35,610 nucleotides of DNA from Novosphingobium sp. (GTDB taxonomy: Bacteria; Pseudomonadota; Alphaproteobacteria; Sphingomonadales; Sphingomonadaceae), in contig NZ_JAIEPN010000037.1 of assembly GCF_019748365.1 (NCBI RefSeq), positions 1 through 35,610 on the forward strand, read 5' to 3'. A program made the translations under genes and the position numbers. A model generated the notes under the pieces. The model saw only the letters and a list, made by a program, of their open reading frames with translations, was not told the origin of the DNA and made no database searches. Positions 1 through 7,920 of this stretch are shown here, in pieces; within the stretch, counting starts at the first letter, position 1; the number at the start of each line of letters is the position of its first letter.

Positions 1-1649
1 TTCGACTGGAGCAGCTTCTCGAGATAGGGGTTCTTGACCACGAAGCTGCCCGAGAGCGTCTTGTGGGTGTAGATGTTGGCCGGGATCGGCTCGATGCAGG
101 CAGACGTGCCGCCGCAGATGATCGAGATCGACGCGGTGGGGGCAATCGCCATCTTGCAGCTGAAGCGCTGCATGACGCCCATGTCCGCCGCATCGGGGCA
201 CGCGCCGCGTTCCTGCGCGAGGAGGAGGCTGGCCTCATCCGCCTTGGCGGCGATGTGCTTGAACATCTTGAGATTCCACGCCTTGGCCATGGCGCTTTCG
301 AAGGCGATGCCCTTCTGCTGCAGGAACGAGTGGTAGCCCATCACGCCCATGCCGACCGAGCGTTCGCGCATCGCGGAATACTTGGCGCGGGCCATCTCGT
401 CCGGCGCGCGGTCGATGTAATCCTGCAGCACGTTGTCGAGGAAGCGCAGCACGTCCTCGATGAAGCGGTCGTCCTTGTGCCACTCGTCCCAGGTTTCGAG
501 ATTGAGCGAGGAGAGGCAGCACACCGCGGTGCGATCGTTGCCGAGGTGGTCGCGCCCGGTGGGCAGCGTGATTTCCGAGCAGAGGTTCGAGGTCGAGACC
601 TTGAGGCCCAAATCGCGGTGATGCTTGGGCATCATGCGGTTCACCGTGTCGTTGAACACGATGTAGGGCTCACCCGTGGCGAGGCGGGTTTCGACCAGCT
701 TCTGGAACAGCGAGCGCGCATCGACGGTGCCGCGCACCGAGCCGTCCTTGGGGCTGCGCAGGTGGAACTCGGTGCCATCGCGCACCGCTTCCATGAACTC
801 GTCCGTCAGCAGCACACCGTGGTGCAGATTGAGCGCCTTGCGGTTGAAATCGCCCGAGGGCTTGCGGATTTCGAGGAACTCCTCGATTTCCGGGTGCGAG
901 ACATCGAGGTAGCACGCCGCCGAGCCGCGGCGCAGCGAGCCCTGGCTGATCGCGAGGGTGAGGCTGTCCATCACGCGGACGAAGGGGATGATGCCGCTGG
1001 TCTTGCCGTTGAGGCCGACAGACTCGCCGATGCCGCGAACCTGGCCCCAATAGGTGCCGATGCCGCCGCCGCGGCTGGCGAGCCAGACGTTCTCGTTCCA
1101 CGTGCCGACGATGCCTTCGAGGCTGTCCGACACCGAATTGAGGTAGCACGAGATGGGCAGGCCGCGCCCGGTACCGCCGTTCGAGAGGACGGGGGTGGCG
1201 GGCATGAACCACAGCTTCGAGATATAGTCGTAGAGCCGCTGCGCGTGGCCCTGATCGTCCGCATAGGCATCGGCGACGCGGGCGAAGAGATCCTGATAGC
1301 GTTCGCCGGGGAGGAGATAGCGATCGTCGAGCGTTTCCTTGCCGAACGCGGTCAGCAGCGCGTCACGCTCCGAATTCGTCTGGATCGTGAAGCGGCGCGC
1401 GTTGATCGTCTTGGAATCGCTGACCGGCTTGGCCGCTGCGGCGAGCGCACCGGCTGCGCCTGCGGCCCCCATGGCTGTCAGGGCCGCAACGAGCGCCTCG
1501 CTGCCCTTGTCATCTGCGTTCATGCCAATTGCCTTTTCGTTGCCACCAGCGGGGGTGCTGTCACCGGCGAGCAGAAGCTCGCTCTGGCCATCATGCTCCG
1601 CGACGCTGTCTCCAGTCCTGAAATCCACGCTGGCAGTCCCCTGTTCCAT
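1..1649 (-). CDS. nrdA: Ribonucleoside-diphosphate reductase alpha subunit, class I (3' end outside window)
   Basis: Catalytic (R1) subunit that reduces ribonucleoside diphosphates to deoxyribonucleotides. About 549 N-terminal residues are visible; the gene runs off the left edge. Seen in the translation: a conserved cysteine (about Cys168 in ISCYLN), the radical-site segment NLCSEI (about Cys357), the following AVCCLSSLNL segment (Cys377/378), and a PTASISIICGG loop. These match the R1 fold, in which three active-site cysteines carry out thiyl-radical chemistry. The ATG at 1649 (MEQGTASVDF) is the first ATG in frame; the ribosome-binding site in front of it is weak, and a GTG seven codons in is an alternative. 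The first 90 residues show no clear ATP-cone, being acidic then Ala-rich, so allosteric activity control may lie elsewhere. Two NrdR-like boxes lie about 190-230 bp upstream. nrdB is not in the window. Confidence 0.95.
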   Translation of the reverse strand, partial: MEQGTASVDFRTGDSVAEHDGQSELLLAGDSTPAGGNEKAIGMNADDKGSEALVAALTAMGAAGAAGALAAAAKPVSDSKTINARRFTIQTNSERDALLTAFGKETLDDRYLLPGERYQDLFARVADAYADDQGHAQRLYDYISKLWFMPATPVLSNGGTGRGLPISCYLNSVSDSLEGIVGTWNENVWLASRGGGIGTYWGQVRGIGESVGLNGKTSGIIPFVRVMDSLTLAISQGSLRRGSAACYLDVSHPEIEEFLEIRKPSGDFNRKALNLHHGVLLTDEFMEAVRDGTEFHLRSPKDGSVRGTVDARSLFQKLVETRLATGEPYIVFNDTVNRMMPKHHRDLGLKVSTSNLCSEITLPTGRDHLGNDRTAVCCLSSLNLETWDEWHKDDRFIEDVLRFLDNVLQDYIDRAPDEMARAKYSAMRERSVGMGVMGYHSFLQQKGIAFESAMAKAWNLKMFKHIAAKADEASLLLAQERGACPDAADMGVMQRFSCKMAIAPTASISIICGGTSACIEPIPANIYTHKTLSGSFVVKNPYLEKLLQS

Positions 1650-1834
1650 CTGCTGCGCGCGGGCCGGCCCAAGCCGAATCGCGACGCGAAATCCATCATA
1701 CGCCGTGCGGAACAAAAGGAGAATATTTCATTCTCCCGGGTGCCCGCACCGGCGCCCGCAATACGGTCAAGTCGAGGGTCGGCGGCGAAGCTGCCACCGT
1801 TGCCGCGAGCTAACTGCCCGCCGCGCCACCGAAA

Positions 1835-1878
1835 CTAGGTTTAGAGGTTCCCCCAGGACCCGACCACTACCCATAGTG
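1835..1878. promoter_or_regulatory. Putative tandem NrdR boxes upstream of nrdA
   Basis: Two palindromes share the pattern CWA-N4-TWG that forms the core of the NrdR box (consensus acaCwAtATaTwGtgt). Box 1 is 1865-1878, CACTA-CCCA-TAGTG, with perfect 5-bp arms. Box 2 is 1835-1844, CTA-GGTT-TAG. Their cores are 32 bp apart, about three helical turns, which is the tandem spacing known for NrdR targets. Both lie upstream of the minus-strand nrdA start at 1649. The central AT-rich bases of the consensus are absent in box 1, so this is a good but not perfect match. Confidence 0.55.
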
Positions 1879-2056
1879 CCTCAACCGGAATCAGACACAA
1901 GAGGGTAAACACCCCATTACCGATTCGGCTCGTCGCACGTACGATTCGTTTCATCGTCATGACATCCATGCTGCAGCGCAGCGACGCGTGCGGAAACGGG
2001 CATTTCAAGTCCCAATAAGAGGTTGCGGGAATTTTTTTGACGGGCTCCCCCGATCT

Positions 2057-2112
2057 TGTGGACAAGATCGCTGTCCAGACCCGAACACCACTTAGCCACG
2101 CGATTATCCACT
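2057..2112. promoter_or_regulatory. DnaA-box-like cluster between nrdA and the GlsB-type gene
   Basis: TGTGGACAA at 2057-2065 is the complement of TTGTCCACA, and TTATCCACT is at 2104-2112. Each differs by one base from the DnaA box TTATCCACA. A poorer copy, TTAGCCACG, is at 2092-2100. The first copy sits in a longer palindrome, GATCTTGT-GG-ACAAGATC (2053-2070). The cluster is 60-115 bp before the GTG start at 2172 and over 400 bp before nrdA. E. coli nrdAB is known to carry DnaA boxes upstream of its promoter; use here is inference. Confidence 0.3.
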
Positions 2113-2171
2113 GGCGTGTGGGGCTGCCGCCGCGATATGGCCTCCCGGGCACACAAACGCGGAGCGGCAGC

Positions 2172-2414
2172 GTGTTCAAACTTATCTCGATCCTTGTCAG
2201 CGGCTTGCTCGTCGGCCTCGCAGCGCGCTACCTCTATCCGGGCACGGTTCCCATTGGGCTTGGCCGGACCATCCTGCTGGGCATCGCAGGCTCGCTCGTG
2301 GCCGGGCTGGCGGCCGGCTGGGGCAGCAAGGACGGCGGACAAGTGAGCCGCGCCGGGTGCATCGCCTCGGTGCTGGGTGCGATGGTACTGATCTTCATCG
2401 GGCGGCATCTGTAG
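2172..2414 (+). CDS. GlsB/YeaQ/YmgE family small membrane protein
   Basis: An 80-aa, very hydrophobic protein with three predicted membrane segments: near residues 1-20 (FKLISILVSGLLVGLAARYL), 28-45 (ILLGIAGSLVAGLAAGW) and 58-77 (GCIASVLGAMVLIFIG). Length, glycine spacing and the ARYLYPG turn fit the transglycosylase-associated / GlsB-YeaQ-YmgE family of stress-induced inner-membrane proteins, whose biochemical role is unknown. I chose the GTG at 2172 because GGAG lies 7 bp upstream (2161-2164) and the family starts here; the reading frame is open upstream to an ATG at 2037, but that extension is arginine-rich and unlike the family. Confidence 0.75.
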   Translation: MFKLISILVSGLLVGLAARYLYPGTVPIGLGRTILLGIAGSLVAGLAAGWGSKDGGQVSRAGCIASVLGAMVLIFIGRHL

Positions 2415-2432
2415 GGGGCGCGTCTGGCCGCT

Positions 2433-2460
2433 CTGGATCCTCGCCTGCGCGGGGATGACG
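2433..2460. repeat. Half copy of a dispersed palindromic repeat (ATTCCCGC/GCGGGGAT family)
   Basis: This is a single arm of the element found complete at 12051-12133 and 25997-26085. It starts CTGGATCC, contains a small hairpin around CTGC and ends GGGGATGACG. It lies between the GlsB-type gene and nadB, which are convergent. Confidence 0.7.
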
Positions 2461-2528
2461 AAGGGGGTGGGCTGGGATGACGAAACGGGTGAGGGCAAGG
2501 ATGGGGCGCTTGACGCCCGCCCCCGCGC

Positions 2529-4148
2529 TCAGTTTGGCACCAGCACCGTATCGCGGGCGGCGGGCTGGGTCTGGGGGTAGTCCTCGTTGAAATGCAGGCC
2601 GCGGCTCTCGCGGCGGGCGCGGGCGCTTTTCACGATGAGTTCGGCGGTCTGGAGCAGGTTGCGCAGCTCGATGAGGTCTGCGGTGACGCGGAAGTTGCCG
2701 TAGTAGTCGTTGACCTCGCCCTTAAGGAGCTTGATGCGGTGCGCGGCGCGTTCGAGGCGCTTGTTGGTGCGCACGATGCCGACGTAGTTCCACATGAAGC
2801 GGCGCAGCTCGGTCCAGTTCTGCTTGATGACGACTTCCTCGTCCGAATCCGAAACGCGGCTTTCGTCCCAGGGGCGCAGCGACGGCGGCGGGGCGAAGCT
2901 GTCCCAGCGTTCGAGAATGTCGTTGGCGGCGGCATCGCCGAACACGAAGCATTCGAGCAGGCTGTTGGAGGCGAGGCGGTTGGCGCCGTGGAGCCCGCTT
3001 TCCGAGCATTCGCCGACAGCATAGAGCCCGTCGAGATCGGTGCGGCCGGCCAGATCGATCAGCACGCCGCCGCAGGTGTAGTGCTGGGCGGGGACGACCG
3101 GGATCGGCTCCTTCGTCATGTCGATGCCGAGGCCGAGCAGGCGCTCGTAGATATTGGGGAAGTGGCTGCGGACGAAGTCCGGGTCCTTGTGGCTGATATC
3201 GAGGTGGACGTAATCGAGCCCGAGCCGCTTGATCTCGTGGTCGATCGCGCGGGCGACAATATCGCGCGGGGCCAGTTCCTCGCGCGGGTCGAAGCGCGGC
3301 ATGAAGCGCTCGCCGCCGCCGGGGACGCCGGGGGGCAGTTTCAGGTGGCCGCCTTCGCCGCGCACCGCCTCGGTGATGAGGAAGTTCTTGACCTCGAGGT
3401 TGTAGAGGCAGGTCGGGTGGAATTGCATGAATTCCATGTTGGAGACGCGGCAGCCCGCGCGCCAGGCCATGGCGATGCCGTCTCCGGTCGCGCCGCGCGG
3501 GGCGGTGCTGAAGAGATAGGTGCGGCCAGCGCCGCCGGTGGCAAGGATCGTGGCGCGCGCGGCAAAGCATTCGACGCGGCCCGTGCCGGTATCGAGCGCG
3601 TAGACGCCCCAGACGCGGTGGCTGGCGCTCTCGCCGTCGGTTCGGTCAGCGCGGTGCCGGTCCGTTACCAGATCGATCGCCACCATATCGGGGCGCAGGG
3701 TGATATTGGGGTGGGCCTTGGCGGCGGCGATCAGCGCCTGCTGGACGGCCCAGCCAGTGGCGTCGTCGACATGGACGATGCGGCGGTGCGAGTGACCGCC
3801 CTCGCGCGTCAGGTGCAGCGCGCCGGATTCGGCATTGAAAGGTACGCCGAGGTCGGCGAGCCGGCGGATCGCCGCGGGCGCGTTCTCGACCACGAACTCC
3901 ACGGTGTCGCGCCGGTTGAGGCCGGCACCGGCGACCATGGTGTCGCGGATATGGTCGTCGAACGTGTCGCCCTCGTCGAGCACAGCGGCGATGCCGCCTT
4001 GGGCCCAGGCGGTCGATCCGCCATCGAGCGCGCCTTTGGCAAGCACGAGGACGCGGCAGCGTTCTGCCAGGACGAGGGCGGCCGTCAGGCCGGCGGCGCC
4101 GGAGCCGATGATCAGGACATCAGGGCTGGCTGGGTCAGCGGCACTCAT
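2529..4148 (-). CDS. nadB: L-aspartate oxidase
   Basis: FAD enzyme that oxidises L-aspartate to iminoaspartate, the first step of bacterial de novo NAD synthesis; the product is passed to quinolinate synthase (NadA). The 539-aa length is normal. Visible features: the dinucleotide-binding motif GSGAAG (residues 15-20), the ATGGAGRTY segment near residue 204, the EFMQFHPT and AVRGEGG segments of the active-site region, HYTCGG near residue 355, and the C-terminal RGLHFNEDYP typical of the family. The combination of HPT, RGEGG and the C-terminal helical domain separates it from succinate dehydrogenase flavoproteins, its closest alternative. nadA and nadC are not adjacent. The start is the ATG at 4148. 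Confidence 0.95.
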   Translation of the reverse strand: MSAADPASPDVLIIGSGAAGLTAALVLAERCRVLVLAKGALDGGSTAWAQGGIAAVLDEGDTFDDHIRDTMVAGAGLNRRDTVEFVVENAPAAIRRLADLGVPFNAESGALHLTREGGHSHRRIVHVDDATGWAVQQALIAAAKAHPNITLRPDMVAIDLVTDRHRADRTDGESASHRVWGVYALDTGTGRVECFAARATILATGGAGRTYLFSTAPRGATGDGIAMAWRAGCRVSNMEFMQFHPTCLYNLEVKNFLITEAVRGEGGHLKLPPGVPGGGERFMPRFDPREELAPRDIVARAIDHEIKRLGLDYVHLDISHKDPDFVRSHFPNIYERLLGLGIDMTKEPIPVVPAQHYTCGGVLIDLAGRTDLDGLYAVGECSESGLHGANRLASNSLLECFVFGDAAANDILERWDSFAPPPSLRPWDESRVSDSDEEVVIKQNWTELRRFMWNYVGIVRTNKRLERAAHRIKLLKGEVNDYYGNFRVTADLIELRNLLQTAELIVKSARARRESRGLHFNEDYPQTQPAARDTVLVPN

Positions 4149-4341
4149 GACCAGACCCGGGGCGCATCAGGAAAGCGATCAAACACGCACGCTCTTTGCC
4201 CGTCCCGGTGCCGTTTGGAAAGTGCGAAGCGGAGCAGGGCCAAAGGTAAAAAGTTTGTGTTGGCCCTCGCTCAGCGTTTGTTTCCGCACTTGCGAACTGG
4301 TAGTTTCACTTAGTGGGACCCTCCTCTCCAGGATCACCAGC

Positions 4342-4509
4342 ATGTTTTGGCGTCTGCCTTTCTGCCTGTTCAATCGACATCGCTCCGACCCGGCCACCGT
4401 GACGTGGAACGGCACCCGCCATGTTGGCCGGTGCCGTGATTGCAAATGCGCCATCCGCAGATCGGGAAGAGGGTACTGGAAGCGCATAACCGAGCAGGAA
4501 AACGCTTAA
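4342..4509 (+). CDS. Small CxxC (putative zinc-binding) protein, 55 aa
   Basis: A short basic protein beginning MFWRLPFCLFNRHR and containing VTWNG, then a CRDCKCAIRR segment (Cys31, Cys34, Cys36; another Cys at 8). Small proteins of this layout (an N-terminal RLxCLxxRH segment, a W[DN]G turn, then a GxCRxC[GK]xxIRR zinc-ribbon half) occur widely in sphingomonads as conserved hypotheticals; this is from memory of the pattern, not a search. AGGA at 4330-4333, 8 bp before the ATG, supports the start. It is convergent with the ABC ATPase gene downstream, and the two stops are 41 bp apart. No function is known. Confidence 0.65.
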   Translation: MFWRLPFCLFNRHRSDPATVTWNGTRHVGRCRDCKCAIRRSGRGYWKRITEQENA

Positions 4510-4550
4510 AATCAAGATTTTGAAAACTTTCGCTAGATGCCCGGCCCGAT

Positions 4551-5507
4551 TTAACCGTCGGCGCTGGCAGGGGCGCTCGTCAGTTTGACAAAGACATCCT
4601 CGAGGTCGGCTTCGTCGGTCGAGACATCAACGATCCCGTACCCAAGCGATTGCACGAGCGCGAGCACGCCGCCCGCGTTGATGCGGTCCTTGTTATAGGT
4701 CACGCGCAGTTCGCGTTCGCCCGAAACGGTGCTCTTGACGAAGGCCTCATGCTGCGGCGCACCAGTGATCGGACGGTCCAGCATGAGGACCACGATTTTC
4801 TCGCGCATCATGCCGACCAGATCGCGCGTCGGCTGATCGGTGATCAGCTTACCGTGATTGATGATCGCGATGCGGTCGCACAACTGCTCCGCCTCTTCGA
4901 GGTAGTGCGTGGTGAGAACGATGGTAACGCCTTGATTGTTAAGGTCGACCACAAGTTCCCACAGCAGCCGCCTGAGCTCCACGTCGACGCCCGCGGTCGG
5001 CTCGTCGAGCACGAGAATCGGCGGGGTGTGGACCATGGCCTTGGCGATCAGCAGGCGGCGCTTCATTCCCCCCGAAAGCGAGCGCGCATAGGCATGGGCC
5101 TTGTCGGCAAGGTGGACCGACTGCAGGAGTTCGAGCGAGCGCCGCGCGGCAGGCGGGACGCCATAGAGCCCGGCCTGGATATCGAGCACCTCGATCGGCG
5201 TGAAGAACGGATCGAACACGATCTCCTGCGGCACGATGCCGATCGAGGCCTTGGCGTTGCGCGGCTCGCGGTCGATGTCGAAACCCCAGATCTCGACCGA
5301 GCCGGACGATTTCATGACGAGGCCGGCAAGCGTGTTGATGAGGGTCGACTTGCCCGCGCCATTGGGGCCGAGCAGGCCGAAAATCTGGCCCTGCGGAACA
5401 TCGAAGCTGACACCGCCGAGCGCGAGTTTGCCTTCACCGGACCGGCTGCCGGCAGGGGCGTAGCGCTTGACGAGATCGCGGATGCGGATGGCGGGGGTGG
5501 TGTTCAT
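4551..5507 (-). CDS. ABC-2 type transporter ATP-binding protein (YadG-like)
   Basis: A cytoplasmic ATPase subunit of 318 aa. Walker A is GPNGAGKST (residues 47-55), the signature is LSGGMKRR (144-151), Walker B is ILVLDEP (164-170), and the H-loop histidine is in [10 protein letters not shown] (201). The VPQE-x-x-FDPF and [10 protein letters not shown] segments resemble E. coli YadG and related drug or lipid exporters. About 100 residues follow the ATPase fold, as is usual for this subfamily. The ATG at 5507 ([10 protein letters not shown]) has GGGAG about 6 bp upstream; an open upstream extension is probably not translated. No ABC-2 permease gene lies next to it in this window, so its partner must be encoded elsewhere. 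Confidence 0.9.
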   Translation of the reverse strand: MNTTPAIRIRDLVKRYAPAGSRSGEGKLALGGVSFDVPQGQIFGLLGPNGAGKSTLINTLAGLVMKSSGSVEIWGFDIDREPRNAKASIGIVPQEIVFDPFFTPIEVLDIQAGLYGVPPAARRSLELLQSVHLADKAHAYARSLSGGMKRRLLIAKAMVHTPPILVLDEPTAGVDVELRRLLWELVVDLNNQGVTIVLTTHYLEEAEQLCDRIAIINHGKLITDQPTRDLVGMMREKIVVLMLDRPITGAPQHEAFVKSTVSGERELRVTYNKDRINAGGVLALVQSLGYGIVDVSTDEADLEDVFVKLTSAPASADG

Positions 5508-5610
5508 GGGGCTCTCCCTGCCCCCTGATGCGCCCGCCGTAAAGGGGCAAGACCGCCAACATGCATCCTCCAACTTGTCGGCGCGGCGCGGGTTTGCTAG
5601 TCGCGCGACC

Positions 5611-5808
5611 ATGAGCACGATCAAGGCACCCGAGACGGTTCTCACCACCAGTACCCGCGTCCGCTGCGACGGCGCGGACGGCATCCGTGGCGGTGCGGCG
5701 CTGGGCCACCCGCGCGTGTGGATCGAGATCGACGAGCGCGGGTTTGCCGAATGCGGCTATTGCGACCGGCGCTTTGTCCTCAAGGGCGGACCTGCCGACC
5801 ACGCGTAA
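5611..5808 (+). CDS. zf-CHCC zinc-finger domain protein (NDUFS6-like)
   Basis: A 65-aa protein with Cys19, His33, Cys48 and Cys51 in the order C-H-C-C, with the core GHPRVWIEI and [12 protein letters not shown]. This is the pattern of the zf-CHCC family (PF10276), whose mitochondrial member is the complex I accessory subunit NDUFS6. In alphaproteobacteria it is often a free-standing gene; a role in respiratory complex I is plausible by homology but nothing in the context shows it. It is divergent from the ABC ATPase gene across about 100 bp. Confidence 0.8.
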   Translation: MSTIKAPETVLTTSTRVRCDGADGIRGGAALGHPRVWIEIDERGFAECGYCDRRFVLKGGPADHA

Positions 5809-5850
5809 TCGCGGTGGCATGATGCGGCGGGGCTGCCTATATCCCTGCGC

Positions 5851-7278
5851 ATGACCCACACACCCGATCCCCGCTCGCTGCTCTATCGCCCCGGCCTGCT
5901 CACGCCTGACGAGGCCAAACGCCTGACCGCGGCCGCGCTGGGCGCCTGCGAGGACGGCGAGCTCTACCTGCAGTTCATCGCGAGCGAGAGCTTCGGCTTC
6001 GACGACGGGCGGCTGAAGACAGCGGACTATTCGCGCGATGCCGGGTTCGGTCTGCGCGGCGTTTCGGGCGAAATGACCGGGTTTGCCCATGCCAACGAGA
6101 TTTCCGCCGCCGCCATCGCGCGCGCCGGAGAGACGCTGAAGCTGCTCGATCCGGCAAAGACCGCGCCCGCTCCGGCGCCGCGCCAGAACAATCGCCACCT
6201 CTATACCGATGCCTCGCCGCTCGATGCGATCCCCTTCGCGGCCAAGGTCAAGCTGCTGGAGACGATCGATGCCGCCGCGCGCGCGCGCGATCCCCGCGTG
6301 GCGCAAGTTTCGGCGAGCCTCTCGGCGAGCTGGTCGGTGGTCGAGATCGTGCGCGCGGACGGCTTTGTCGCGCAAGACGTGCGGCCGCTGGTGCGGCTCA
6401 ATGTCTCGATCGTGGCCGAGCACAATGGCCGGCGCGAAACGGGCACGTTCGGGATCGGCGGGCGGCGGCTCTATGACGACTTGTTCGAGCCGGAGACGTG
6501 GAACCGCGGGATCGATACGGCGCTGGCGCAGGCGCTCGTCAATCTCGAATCGGTCGATGCCCCGGCGGGCGAGATGACCGTGCTGCTCGGGCCCGGCTGG
6601 CCCGGCGTGCTGCTGCACGAAGCGGTGGGCCACGGCCTTGAAGGCGATTTCAACCGCAAGGGCACTAGCGCCTTTTCCGGCCGGATCGGCGAGCGGGTGG
6701 CGGCGCCGGGCGTGACCGTGGTGGACGATGGCTCGATCCCCGGGCGGCGCGGCTCGCTCACCATCGATGATGAAGGCACGCCGACCGAAGAGACCGTGCT
6801 GATCGAGGACGGCATTCTCAAGGGCTATATCCACGACAGGATGAGCGCGCGGCTGATGGGGCTGGCGCCGACGGGCAACGGGCGGCGCGAAAGCTATGCC
6901 CATGCGCCGATGCCGCGCATGACCAACACCTTCATGCGCGCCGGCAACGACGATCCCGCCGAGCTGCTGAGTCGCATGAAGAATGGCATTTTCGCCAAGT
7001 CCTTCGGCGGCGGGCAGGTCGATATCACCAGCGGCAAATTCGTGTTTTCCTGCACCGAGGCCTACCGCGTCGAGAACGGCAAGCTTGGCGCCCCGATCAA
7101 GGGCGCGACCTTGATCGGCGACGGGCCGAGCGTGCTGACGCGCGTGACCGGCATCGGCCATGACATGGCGCTCGACGAAGGTGTCGGCGTCTGCGGCAAG
7201 GGCGGGCAGAGCGTGCCGGCAGGCGTGGGGCAGCCGACCCTGCTGGTTGAAGGGCTCACGGTCGGCGGCACGGCCTGA
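5851..7278 (+). CDS. tldD: Metalloprotease TldD
   Basis: The 475-aa TldD subunit of the TldD/TldE (PmbA) heterodimeric zinc protease, known to cut unfolded peptides such as microcin B17 precursor and the CcdA antitoxin. The zinc motif HEAVGH (residues 256-261, the HExxxH form specific to TldD) is followed by GLEGD, and the C-terminal region has the conserved GGGQVDITSG and KGATLIGDGP segments. Length is normal. The ATG at 5851 is followed by a typical N-terminal domain with an ASESFGFDDGR substrate-groove segment. The TldE/PmbA partner is not in the window. Two ParD antitoxins are encoded nearby, but nothing shows that TldD acts on them. Confidence 0.93.
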   Translation: MTHTPDPRSLLYRPGLLTPDEAKRLTAAALGACEDGELYLQFIASESFGFDDGRLKTADYSRDAGFGLRGVSGEMTGFAHANEISAAAIARAGETLKLLDPAKTAPAPAPRQNNRHLYTDASPLDAIPFAAKVKLLETIDAAARARDPRVAQVSASLSASWSVVEIVRADGFVAQDVRPLVRLNVSIVAEHNGRRETGTFGIGGRRLYDDLFEPETWNRGIDTALAQALVNLESVDAPAGEMTVLLGPGWPGVLLHEAVGHGLEGDFNRKGTSAFSGRIGERVAAPGVTVVDDGSIPGRRGSLTIDDEGTPTEETVLIEDGILKGYIHDRMSARLMGLAPTGNGRRESYAHAPMPRMTNTFMRAGNDDPAELLSRMKNGIFAKSFGGGQVDITSGKFVFSCTEAYRVENGKLGAPIKGATLIGDGPSVLTRVTGIGHDMALDEGVGVCGKGGQSVPAGVGQPTLLVEGLTVGGTA

Positions 7279-7410
7279 ACCGCTGCGGCCGGTCAATGGT
7301 CTCGAAATGCGGCTGCGAGGAAACTCCGTAATGGGCCGTGGGACTGCGGGTTGAACTGGAGGACCCTCAGGAAAGCAGCAGTCAGCGCTGGTTAAGACGG
7401 CGCGGCGCAG

Positions 7411-7427
7411 TCTGGTCTTCGACCAGA
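7411..7427. repeat. Hairpin upstream of the secreted hypothetical gene
   Basis: TCTGGTC-ttc-GACCAGA, a perfect 7-bp stem with a 3-nt loop. It lies between tldD and the gene at 7445, 17 bp before its start codon and next to its ribosome-binding site. It has no T-run, so it is not an obvious terminator. Confidence 0.5.
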
Positions 7428-7444
7428 ATGAGAAAGGGCTCGTC

Positions 7445-7885
7445 ATGATCCGCAATGCTACAAGGCTCCGGGGTGCCAAGCTTGGGTTCGCTGCTGTCGC
7501 CGGTGCGATGTTGCTGGCCGGCGCGGCTGCCGACGCGCACCCGCGGCTCACCGGCGAGGCACAGCTTGCCAAGCTTCTCGATGGCCGTGTCGCGGGCAAG
7601 CCCGTGAACTGCATCACCTTGCGCAATGTCCAGACCTCGCAGGTGATCGACAAGACCGCGATCGTCTATGGCAGCGGCGGCACGCTCTATGTGCAGCGGC
7701 CGAGGTCGGGCAGCTCGTCGCTCAATTCGAACGATATCCTCGTCACCCAGCTGACGAACTCGCAGCTCTGCAATATCGACGTGGTGCAGCTGCGCGATCG
7801 CAACGGGTTGTTCTGGCGGGGTTTTGTCTCGCTCGACCAGTTCGTGCCTTATAGCAAGCCGCCCAAGGCCGCGCAGGCCAACTGA
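7445..7885 (+). CDS. Secreted hypothetical protein, 146 aa
   Basis: I do not recognise a named family. The N-terminus is a signal peptide: a basic start, then a hydrophobic stretch (residues about 12-28, LGFAAVAGAMLLAGAA), with likely cleavage near ADAHP. The mature part is about 115 aa, with two cysteines (in VNCITL and LCNID) that could form a disulfide, and the pattern NCITL..vQtSqvId.TAIVYgSggTLYV. Similar NCI(s/d)l..irss.VID..ailY proteins are common secreted hypotheticals in sphingomonads (inference from pattern). GAAAGGG sits about 7 bp before the ATG. Confidence 0.7.
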   Translation: MIRNATRLRGAKLGFAAVAGAMLLAGAAADAHPRLTGEAQLAKLLDGRVAGKPVNCITLRNVQTSQVIDKTAIVYGSGGTLYVQRPRSGSSSLNSNDILVTQLTNSQLCNIDVVQLRDRNGLFWRGFVSLDQFVPYSKPPKAAQAN

Positions 7886-7920
7886 ACGGGACACATTGAT
7901 TTGGGAGTGCAGGCGGCGGT

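Larger units (their letters stand above)
1650..2171. other. 522-bp divergent intergenic region
   Basis: The region separates minus-strand nrdA from the plus-strand GlsB-type gene. It contains the NrdR-like and DnaA-like sites listed separately, and two GANTC sites (GATTC near 1922 and 1943) of the kind methylated by CcrM in alphaproteobacteria. I see no convincing gene: the open frames here have no recognisable product and no good ribosome-binding site. Confidence 0.6.

Noticed and set aside
63..1838. Long plus-strand open frame (591 codons) opposite nrdA
   Set aside because: Arg/Ala/His-rich translation with no family pattern; it mirrors the third-codon GC bias of nrdA, which has clear catalytic motifs on the other strand.
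2037..2171. Upstream extension of the GlsB-type protein from the ATG at 2037
   Set aside because: Adds 45 residues unlike the family and covers the DnaA-like sites; GTG at 2172 has a good ribosome-binding site and gives the normal length.
7290..7440. Possible structured RNA (GAGGAAACTCCG resembles the RNase P GAGGAAAGTCC segment)
   Set aside because: The rest of the RNase P RNA core is absent and the interval is far too short.
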